Shown: one piece after another, positions 1-5,600 of the stretch | How positions within the stretch are numbered: the first letter of the stretch is position 1 | Layout of the letters: every line of letters starts with the position of its first letter | DNA from: JBDKTH01 sp964558295 | Lineage (GTDB): Bacteria > Planctomycetota > Planctomycetia > Pirellulales > Thermoguttaceae | Direction of reading: 5' to 3' | DNA length: 5,600 nucleotides | NCBI GenBank assembly: GCA_964558295.1 | Contig: CAZLDQ010000299.1 | Location: 1-5,600, forward strand | Made by a program: the position numbers and the translations under genes | Notes under the pieces: generated by a model | Databases searched by the model: none | The model's input: the letters and a program-made list of their open reading frames with translations, nothing else | What the model was told of the DNA's origin: nothing

Positions 1-2101
1 TGGGAACGTACTGTTCCAATACAGTAACGTCGTCTTTCTTGTCGGTGCGGCATGGCTTCCACTGGCCCTCTTAGCGGCTGACCGGATGCTGACTGAACGT
101 CGTCTCCGGTGGGCTTTGCTCTTTGGTGTAGCTCTGGCCCTGATGACTCTCGGCGGGGATCCGCAAATGGCGTATCATGCAGTCTTGATCGCGACGATGA
201 ATGCGATCTGGCTCTGGTGGAGTTGCTCCCCTCCCCTGCCCTGCCCTGGCGCCAGTAGGCAGCGAGTGGCTGGCATGGTGCGAAGCCACCCTGCCCTGTT
301 AGGGCTTGCCACAACGACCGGGCTCGTCCTGGCCGCCGTTCAGGTGTTTCCCTCGCTGGAGTTCAGTCGTCTGAGCGGGCGGACCGCAAGTGTTGTGCCG
401 CGAACAATCTACGAGCTTCCCCAACTTCTTTTCCGCCCCGATGCCTCCGGTTCCACTAGTGCTCACTGGAGTGACGGCCTGACTTGCCGGCGTTTGGAGT
501 CCGGTTCCCATCAAGAGAACGTCTATCAATTCAGCGTAGGCCCCTGGCGTTTGGCCGAGTATCTTTGGCCAAACATTGGCGGACGCCAGTTTCCCGTCCA
601 CCGTCGCTGGTTCAACTGTATTCCTGCCGAAGGACGGGTTTGGGTCCCTTCCCTCTACATGGGCCTATTGCCGCTTGTGCTCGGGTTGGCCGCACTGCAG
701 TTTCGACGGACCGACGTACGTACAAATTGGTTGTCGTGGCTGGTGCTCCTGTCCGTGTTGGCCAGTTTCGGCTGGTACGGTCTCGGTTGGATTTGGAATG
801 AGTTTCGTTGTTTTGTTCAAGGCCCTTCGACAGAACCGGGGTTGTTTGGCGGGCCGTTTGGCGGGCTCTACTGGTTTCTGACCATGGTGCTGCCCGGTTA
901 CATCTACTTCCGTTATCCTGCCAAACTGCTCGTGCTGGCCGCCTTGGGCCTGAGTCTCCTGGCCGCCATGGGGTGGGACCGCACATGGCAAAACGCCGCA
1001 CGCACTCGCCGCGCATTGGTGGCGATCGGCGCCCTGAGTCTGATTGGATTGGTGAGCTTCTGGGCCGGGCACTCTTGGTGGCAGACTTGGCTAAGCAGTG
1101 CTCACCCCAGTGCTGTGTTTGGCCCGCTGGATGTGGCCGGGGCAACGTGGGATGTGACCTTTGCTCTTGTCCAGACCGCCGTGCTTGCCTTCGTTTTCTG
1201 GTGGCTCTTGGGCGACTCGCGACGCCGATATCGCTGGACTCAGCTCATGGTTCTGCTGCTGACTGCCATCGACCTGGGAGTTGCCAATCGTTGGATGGTG
1301 GTGTGTGCTCCGAGTGACTGTTGGCAGTCACCTTCCAAGCTGACCACGGCTCTTCAAGACTATGAATTGCGTTATGGCGACGGGCAGCCCTATCGGATCT
1401 ATCGCGAGTCCGTATGGCTCCCTGACACCTGGAAGCACCGTTCCTCCCCGTCTCGTTTGCTTGAATTGCAACGTTGGGAGCAGGATACGCTCATCCCGAA
1501 ATACAATCTGCTCGACCATGTAGCCGTGGCGGAAGTCTACGGCACAATGATGCTGTCCGATTACGAGGCCTTTTTCAACGAGCTCAAGCGACATGGACAC
1601 TTGGGGGAGGCCTGTGTACGTTATCTGGTGTTGCCCGAGGATTGCAGAGCCCCTGGGGGAAATGCCGTGCGTTTGGGGCGGGCCGGTTCAGAAGGCGGCG
1701 TTGTATGGTACGATCCACACGCGATGCCATTGGCGGAGATCGTCCGTGACACGGGACGTTCAGAAGCTGATGAAAGCTGTCGTGTGGTCTCCTATCAATC
1801 GTCGCTGGTGGAAATCGAGGTCTGCCTGATGCGTCCGGGATTGGTTGTTCTCCGCGATCAGTTCTACCCCGGCTGGCATCTGGAGGTGGAGACTGAGGGG
1901 GCGGGCCGCCGTGAGGTGCCTATTGTCCGGACCGAGCAGGTCATGCGCGGTGCGTGGTTGCCGGCTGGGCGGCACCACCTGTTTTACCGCTACCGCCCAG
2001 GCAGCGTTCTTTGGGGGGCCGTCCTCAGCGGACTTGGCTGGAGTGGGCTGGCCGTCGTGGGGCTCGCTTGCTGTCGGCGATCAACCGCATCGGCCCGGTG
2101 A
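1..2101 (+). CDS. YfhO-family polytopic membrane protein, 5' end outside the window
   Basis: The frame is open from base 2 with no stop before the TGA at 2099-2101. The codons before the first ATG (86) encode a hydrophobic stretch with GAAWLPLALLAA that fits the family, so the true start lies upstream; 699 residues are visible. Numbering from the ATG at 86, hydrophobic helices lie near 8-21, 30-46, 70-88, 188-206, 215-236, 262-274, 280-296, 308-328, 358-376, 384-401 and 640-662. A long exoplasmic-type segment (about 90-187) contains FSVGPWRLAEYLWPN, and a soluble domain spans about 405-638. Family marks are GGDPQMAY (23-30), FRYPAK (275-280) and the C-terminal FYPGWHLEV (593-601) followed by LPAGRHHLFYRYRPG (625-639), typical of YfhO ends. 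Some Firmicute YfhO proteins are GT-C-type enzymes implicated in lipoteichoic acid glycosylation. Here the substrate is unknown; a role in envelope or polysaccharide glycosylation is inference. The family call is firm, the function is not. Confidence 0.88.
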   Translation, partial: GNVLFQYSNVVFLVGAAWLPLALLAADRMLTERRLRWALLFGVALALMTLGGDPQMAYHAVLIATMNAIWLWWSCSPPLPCPGASRQRVAGMVRSHPALLGLATTTGLVLAAVQVFPSLEFSRLSGRTASVVPRTIYELPQLLFRPDASGSTSAHWSDGLTCRRLESGSHQENVYQFSVGPWRLAEYLWPNIGGRQFPVHRRWFNCIPAEGRVWVPSLYMGLLPLVLGLAALQFRRTDVRTNWLSWLVLLSVLASFGWYGLGWIWNEFRCFVQGPSTEPGLFGGPFGGLYWFLTMVLPGYIYFRYPAKLLVLAALGLSLLAAMGWDRTWQNAARTRRALVAIGALSLIGLVSFWAGHSWWQTWLSSAHPSAVFGPLDVAGATWDVTFALVQTAVLAFVFWWLLGDSRRRYRWTQLMVLLLTAIDLGVANRWMVVCAPSDCWQSPSKLTTALQDYELRYGDGQPYRIYRESVWLPDTWKHRSSPSRLLELQRWEQDTLIPKYNLLDHVAVAEVYGTMMLSDYEAFFNELKRHGHLGEACVRYLVLPEDCRAPGGNAVRLGRAGSEGGVVWYDPHAMPLAEIVRDTGRSEADESCRVVSYQSSLVEIEVCLMRPGLVVLRDQFYPGWHLEVETEGAGRREVPIVRTEQVMRGAWLPAGRHHLFYRYRPGSVLWGAVLSGLGWSGLAVVGLACCRRSTASAR
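844..867 (+). repeat. In-frame 12-bp tandem duplication inside the YfhO-type gene
   Basis: Two adjacent 12-base units, GTTTGGCGGGCC and GTTTGGCGGGCT, differ only in the last base. In the reading frame they give FGGPFGGL (residues 254-261 from the ATG at 86), a Gly-rich loop just before a membrane helix. It looks like a small slippage duplication that was tolerated because it keeps the frame; a chance or selected Gly-rich loop is also possible. Confidence 0.5.
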
Positions 2102-3058
2102 CGGCACACTGGGCCGCAACTCGTCCTGCTGTTGTTCGCCGAAGATTCGCAGCTTCGGCTTTTCCATGGTCACCGTTGTATGCGGTGCGGTCGACTGGGT
2201 AATCCAGACACTCGATCCGATCACTGAATCATGCCCGATCACCGTGTTGCCGCCTAACACCGTAGCGTTGGCATAGATCACCACACGATCTTCGATCGTT
2301 GGATGACGCTTTGTACCGCGGACCAAGTTGCCTTGGGCGTCCTTGGGGAAACTTAACGCACCAAGGGTGACGCCCTGGTAGATCTTTACCCAATCGCCGA
2401 TCTCGGTGGTCTCGCCGATGACCACACCCGTACCGTGGTCAATGAAAAAGTACTTGCCGATCGTCGCCCCGGGGTGGATGTCGATCCCGGTGCGACTGTG
2501 GGCCCATTCGGTCATCATGCGTGGGATTAACGGTACTTTCAGGTCATGCAGCAGATGGGCCAACCGGTAGACCGTTACGGCCTCCAACCCCGGATAGCAG
2601 AAGATCACTTCATCAAGGGATTTGCAGGCCGGGTCGCCGGCGAATGCCGCTTCGACGTCCAAGGCGAGCACTTTGCGGAGCATGGGAAGTTGTTCGAGAA
2701 ACGCCATCGTCTTGGCTTGCCCCATCCCTTCGAACTCTTCGCGGCGTTCGGCGCTGCAGGAGAACTTCTCACCCGCTTCATGCCATAACGCCCGGGCGAT
2801 TTGGGTTGTGAGTGTGTCGTGTAGCCGGTCGATCAAATCCCCGACGTGATAGGTGACGTTGCCCAGGTGAAGGTGGTCACGCCGACGGTAGCCGGGATAG
2901 AGGATCTCTCGGAGACTTTCGATAACCCAGATAATTGTGTCGAAATTCGGCAAGGGGCATTGCCCCAGGTTGTGGATCGAACCAACTTCGGCATAAGTAC
3001 TGACGATCCGATCCGTTAGTTCCGGAAGTCTCTCTTTCAAGCGGATGTCTGTGGCCAT
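2081..3058 (-). CDS. cysE: Serine O-acetyltransferase, CysE/EpsC type
   Basis: This cytoplasmic enzyme transfers acetyl from acetyl-CoA to L-serine, giving O-acetylserine, the first step of cysteine synthesis. From the chosen start it has 325 residues: a helical N-terminal domain (about 1-190), then a left-handed beta-helix of hexapeptide repeats (about 193-295). Aligned by eye with E. coli CysE, Asp193 (DIHPGA) matches Asp143, Asp207-His208 (DHGTG) match Asp157-catalytic His158, His252 (RHP) matches His193, and Asp142 (GDP) matches Asp92. The spacing from Asp193 to Asp207 is the same 14 residues. A loop at about 236-250 is 9 residues longer than in E. coli, as in EpsC-type enzymes. The frame is open to an ATG at 3163, but the start at 3058 is preferred because MATDIRLKE begins the conserved region and GGAG lies 9 nt upstream. 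The end lacks the usual GVPA motif and a terminal Ile. The gene overlaps the convergent YfhO-type gene by 21 bp. Confidence 0.93.
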   Translation of the reverse strand: MATDIRLKERLPELTDRIVSTYAEVGSIHNLGQCPLPNFDTIIWVIESLREILYPGYRRRDHLHLGNVTYHVGDLIDRLHDTLTTQIARALWHEAGEKFSCSAERREEFEGMGQAKTMAFLEQLPMLRKVLALDVEAAFAGDPACKSLDEVIFCYPGLEAVTVYRLAHLLHDLKVPLIPRMMTEWAHSRTGIDIHPGATIGKYFFIDHGTGVVIGETTEIGDWVKIYQGVTLGALSFPKDAQGNLVRGTKRHPTIEDRVVIYANATVLGGNTVIGHDSVIGSSVWITQSTAPHTTVTMEKPKLRIFGEQQQDELRPSVPSPGRCG

Positions 3059-3067
3059 GATCGCAAG

Positions 3068-3071
3068 CTCC
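3068..3071 (-). promoter_or_regulatory. Ribosome binding site deciding the cysE start
   Basis: On the minus strand GGAG lies 9 nt before the ATG at 3058-3056. The in-frame upstream ATGs at 3163 and 3082 have no comparably placed purine-rich motif that I can see, which supports the shorter protein. Confidence 0.6.
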
Positions 3072-3271
3072 GACTGCACCATCAGTCTGGCAAACGGCGC
3101 AGGATAAAGGGCGTGGGGGAAACGTGGGAAACCAAATGCGAGTGGCTGGGAGAAGAAGCACATCAGTCCGGTCTAGCCCGGACAACAACATGCATGGCGA
3201 CAGATAGGACAGAGCAGGCCGGCGAGACGCATACTTGTACCAAACCCTCAGGTTTTCCCGGTTTCCACGGA

Positions 3272-3300
3272 ATCGTATGCAGACAGGTCGCCAAAATCAA
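3272..3300 (-). promoter_or_regulatory. Candidate sigma-70-type promoter for cysE
   Basis: On the minus strand TTGATT (3300-3295, 4 of 6 matches to TTGACA) is followed after exactly 17 nt by TACGAT (3277-3272, 4 of 6 matches to TATAAT). A TG pair also lies 2 nt before the -10 element. It sits downstream of the EF-G terminator and upstream of cysE, where an independent promoter is needed. Transcription would start near 3265, giving a leader of about 205 nt. Each box is only a moderate match, so chance is a real alternative. Confidence 0.35.
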
Positions 3301-3419
3301 GCCACCGTTTGTCTTTTCGGCTTGCCATCCCAGTGACTTTGAGGAAAAATCGCGTTCGCCGAAAGAGGGAGAGGGGAGAAAACACAGGGTAGTGTGCTTG
3401 CCACTTCGCGGTTACACCG

Positions 3420-3457
3420 AAAAAACGGGGCGCAGAGCCCGACACTCTGCGCCCCGT
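3420..3457 (-). terminator. Rho-independent terminator of the EF-G gene
   Basis: Starting 11 nt after the EF-G stop codon, the minus strand forms a perfect 13-bp GC-rich stem (ACGGGGCGCAGAG at 3457-3445 with CTCTGCGCCCCGT at 3437-3425) around a 7-nt loop. The final T of the stem continues into five more T residues (3424-3420). There is no T-run on the other side of the stem, so it should act only on minus-strand transcripts. It should cut transcription before cysE. Confidence 0.93.
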
Positions 3458-3467
3458 GCTTGACATC

Positions 3468-5567
3468 CTACTCTTCTTCCTCTTCCTTCAACTGGGCCTT
3501 GGCAATGATCTGTTGCAAGATGTTGCCTGGCACCACATCGTAGTGGCTGAACTCCATCGTGTAGCTCCCCTGCCCTCCCGTGATGCTCGAAAGGCTTCGG
3601 GCATAGGTGGTTACTTCAGCTAAGGGGACTTCGACGGTAATCGTTTGCAGGTCGCCGCCAGCGGAGACCATTCCGAGTACACGGCCACGGCGCCCGGACA
3701 TATCGCTGTTGATATCGCCTACGTTGGCGCTGGGCAGCGTAATCTCCATCTTGACGATCGGTTCCAAGAGCGACGGCTTGGCTTCCAGGAACACGTTTTT
3801 GAAGGCCATTGACGCAGCCGTCTTGAACGCTTGTTCCGAACTGTCCACCGGATGGTGCTTACCGAAGTAGACTTCGACGCAGACATTCTGCACCTGGTAG
3901 CCGGCGATCACGCCGCGGGCCAACCGGTCCTTGAAGCCCTTTTCAATCGCCGGCATGAAGTTGCCGGGAATTGTGCCGCCGACGACCGTGTCGACCCAGA
4001 GGAAGTTGTTCTCCTCGTCGTAGTGGATTTCTTTGAGCGAGGGGAACCGCTCCTTGCTGGCAAATTCCTCAATGTTAGTGCCCCGAGGCAATGGGTACAT
4101 GCGGATGTGGACTTCGCCGAACTGCCCGCGGCCGCCGGTCTGCTTCTTGTGCCGATAGCTTCCCTCCGCGTTCACCTGGATCGTCTCCCGGTAGGGGATC
4201 TTCGGCTCTTTGGTCTCCAACTCCACCTTGTCGCGCCGCTTGAGCCGCTCGCGAATGATCTGCAGATGCAGCTCACTCATTCCCGTGATCACCGTCTCTT
4301 TGGTTTGCGCATCACGGTCGAGACGGAAGGTCTGGTCCTCCTGGCAAATCTTCGACAACGCGCCGGACAACTTCGCCTCGTCGCCACGGGTCTTGGGCGT
4401 TGCGGCCAGACCAACCATCGGCGTGGGGAACACAATTGGCGGCATCGTGTAGTCACCGAGTGAACTGCCTGTCAGCAGTTCTTCCATCTTCGTCACCGCC
4501 ACGATTGCTCCGGGGCCGGCATCGTCGATCGGAATCGTCTCACTTGCCTGTACCTCGAACAACTGAGCGATCTTCAACGGCTTGCGTGCTCCGGCCACGG
4601 TGATCGATTGGCCGGTGGCCAGGGTGCCCGAGTAGATTCGGATGAAACTCAACTTCTGCACGAATGGGTCGACGCGCGTCTTGAAGACTTGAGCGACCAG
4701 CGGACCGGCCGGATCGGCGTTCACTACGACCTCTTCTCCTTCTGGAGTCTTCGCAGTCCGCTTGACCCGATCCGGCGGCACGGCGCACATCGCCAGCGCA
4801 TCGAGCAGTTCCGGCAAGCCCGTGCCCGTCTTCGCCGAAACACAGACGATCGGGATCAGGCTCCCTTCGGCGACCGCTGTGACCAACAGCCGGGAGACCT
4901 CTTCCGCCGTCGGCGGCGTGCCTTCGAAGTAGCGCTCCGTTACGGCCTCATCTGAAACGATGATCGATTCGATCAACGACTCTTGGATCTTTTTAGGGTC
5001 GACCAGGGCGTCGCGCGTGTCACTCGGAGGATTGAGGGTGCTCGCTACCCCGCGGAAGCTGGAACCTTGTCCCAGCGGAACGTTCAACAAGACGCATTCG
5101 GCGCCAAACAGTTCCTGGATGCTTTCCAGAAGTCCGGAGAAATTGATGTTGTCGGCGTCCATCTTGTTGAGGATGATCATCCGCCCAAGGCCGGCCTTCT
5201 TTGCCTCAGCGAACACCCGGCGGGTGTTGACTTCAATCCCTGACTGAGCGTTGATCACGATAGCCGCCAAGTCGACGCCACGCAGGGCCCCGATCGTCTG
5301 GCCGATGAAGTCCGGATATCCCGGGGTGTCGATGCCGTGGAAATGCTTGCCGCCATGGTTGAAGTTCACCACGGTCGCTTCGATGGTGTACTTGTGGAGC
5401 TTTTCCTCCTCATCGAAGTCGCAGACGCTCGTTCCCTCGTCAACGCTTACTGGGCGGTTGATCATTCCGGTGGTCGTCAGTATTCGGTCGACCAGCGTCG
5501 TCTTGCCTGCCGAACCGTGCCCACAAAACGCAATGTTGCGGATCTCTTCGACTTTGTATTTCACCAT
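3468..5567 (-). CDS. fusA: Elongation factor G-like translational GTPase (EF-G II-type paralogue)
   Basis: This ribosome-associated GTPase of 699 residues has all five EF-G domains. The G domain has G1 GHGSAGKT (16-23), the switch I Thr at 61 (HKYTI), G3 DTPGY (80-84), G4 NKMD (134-137) and G5 SAK (244-246). Domain II is at about 287-365, III at about 383-455, IV at about 456-598 and V at about 599-690. Domain IV keeps KKQTGGRGQFGEV (474-486) and HHPVDSS (571-577), where His572 aligns with the tip His583 of E. coli EF-G. Canonical EF-G has AHIDAGKT in G1 and DTPGH in G3; the GHG and Tyr84 forms match EF-G II proteins such as Thermus EF-G-2. Domain IV has an extra segment (about 495-522), and the protein ends in five Glu. 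The ATG at 5567 is preceded by a Shine-Dalgarno-like GAAGGGAAG. No str-operon partner is visible. Family membership is certain; a role as main translocase, recycling factor or specialised paralogue cannot be decided here, and fusA is a family label. Confidence 0.95.
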   Translation of the reverse strand: MVKYKVEEIRNIAFCGHGSAGKTTLVDRILTTTGMINRPVSVDEGTSVCDFDEEEKLHKYTIEATVVNFNHGGKHFHGIDTPGYPDFIGQTIGALRGVDLAAIVINAQSGIEVNTRRVFAEAKKAGLGRMIILNKMDADNINFSGLLESIQELFGAECVLLNVPLGQGSSFRGVASTLNPPSDTRDALVDPKKIQESLIESIIVSDEAVTERYFEGTPPTAEEVSRLLVTAVAEGSLIPIVCVSAKTGTGLPELLDALAMCAVPPDRVKRTAKTPEGEEVVVNADPAGPLVAQVFKTRVDPFVQKLSFIRIYSGTLATGQSITVAGARKPLKIAQLFEVQASETIPIDDAGPGAIVAVTKMEELLTGSSLGDYTMPPIVFPTPMVGLAATPKTRGDEAKLSGALSKICQEDQTFRLDRDAQTKETVITGMSELHLQIIRERLKRRDKVELETKEPKIPYRETIQVNAEGSYRHKKQTGGRGQFGEVHIRMYPLPRGTNIEEFASKERFPSLKEIHYDEENNFLWVDTVVGGTIPGNFMPAIEKGFKDRLARGVIAGYQVQNVCVEVYFGKHHPVDSSEQAFKTAASMAFKNVFLEAKPSLLEPIVKMEITLPSANVGDINSDMSGRRGRVLGMVSAGGDLQTITVEVPLAEVTTYARSLSSITGGQGSYTMEFSHYDVVPGNILQQIIAKAQLKEEEEE

Positions 5568-5572
5568 GAAGA

Positions 5573-5581
5573 CTTCCCTTC
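5573..5581 (-). promoter_or_regulatory. Ribosome binding site of the EF-G-like gene
   Basis: The minus strand reads GAAGGGAAG, with its GAAGGG core 8 nt before the ATG at 5567-5565. This purine-rich Shine-Dalgarno-like element supports the chosen start. Only 19 more bases lie upstream in the window, so the promoter is not visible. Confidence 0.6.
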
Positions 5582-5600
5582 GACTGTGAACGGCCCTCCC

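Larger units (their letters stand above)
3059..3419. other. Intergenic region and probable cysE leader, no gene seen
   Basis: This 361-bp stretch lies between the EF-G terminator and the serine acetyltransferase start. Reading frames that cross it on either strand have no recognisable protein content and look fortuitous. It holds a candidate minus-strand promoter (3272-3300) and the 5' leader that would follow it. The leader has two small inverted repeats: AAACC/GGTTT with a 4-nt loop at 3242-3255, and GTCCGG/CCGGAC with a 6-nt loop at 3166-3183. Neither is followed by a T-run, so neither looks like an intrinsic terminator. I recognise no riboswitch or T-box motif. Confidence 0.6.

Noticed and set aside
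612..1145. A 177-codon open frame on the - strand, opposite the YfhO-type gene
   Set aside because: It is Arg-, Pro- and Gln-rich, lacks any recognisable motif, and is fully explained as the antisense of a GC-rich membrane-protein gene.
3166..3183. A 6-bp inverted repeat GTCCGG/CCGGAC as a possible terminator or attenuator
   Set aside because: The stem is short and neither side has a T-run, so it cannot be called a terminator; it is noted only as part of the leader.
3113..3463. A 116-codon open frame on the + strand across the intergenic region
   Set aside because: It runs through the EF-G terminator and into the 5' end of the minus-strand cysE frame extension, has no ribosome binding site that I can see, and its composition is not protein-like.
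3460..3465. A perfect TTGACA on the + strand beside the EF-G stop codon
   Set aside because: At 17-nt spacing the -10 position reads TTCCTT, which does not resemble TATAAT, and no + strand gene follows it.
3248..3466. A 72-codon open frame on the - strand directly after the EF-G stop
   Set aside because: It begins inside the terminator stem region, its protein is basic and featureless, and it also covers the candidate promoter.
3831..4463. A 210-codon open frame on the + strand, opposite the EF-G-like gene
   Set aside because: It lies wholly antisense to a conserved gene, its composition (Leu, Val, Arg, Asp-rich) is what the complement of EF-G codons gives, and it shows no domain. I take it as a shadow frame.

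Overview
The window carries the ends or whole bodies of three bacterial protein-coding genes and one intergenic region. No RNA gene, mobile element, CRISPR array or phage gene could be supported. The protein types point to a member of the Planctomycetota. They are a large YfhO-type membrane protein with an 'LWPN' exoplasmic loop, a long-insert EpsC-type serine acetyltransferase, and a divergent EF-G with a domain IV insertion. This placement rests on remembered family resemblance, not on a search.

Layout: (1) Positions 1-2101, + strand, hold the 3' part of a YfhO-family polytopic membrane protein whose start lies upstream of the window. (2) Positions 2081-3058, - strand, hold a complete serine O-acetyltransferase (CysE/EpsC). 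It converges on the first gene and overlaps its 3' end by 21 bp. (3) Positions 3059-3419 are a non-coding stretch with a plausible promoter and roughly 200-nt leader for the acetyltransferase. (4) Positions 3420-3457 form a textbook Rho-independent terminator for the next gene. (5) Positions 3468-5567, - strand, hold a complete EF-G-like translational GTPase, followed by its ribosome binding site and 19 further bases of upstream sequence.

The three genes do not form an obvious pathway. The EF-G gene and the acetyltransferase share a strand but are separated by a strong terminator, so they are probably transcribed independently. The EF-G paralogue is not next to rpsL, rpsG or tuf on the side visible here. 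It has Tyr where classical EF-G has the catalytic switch II His, which marks it as an EF-G II-type paralogue and not the canonical housekeeping copy. I found no convincing new biological system. The most useful second-look points are the EF-G substitutions and insertion, the unusual C-terminal end of the acetyltransferase, and the convergent gene overlap.
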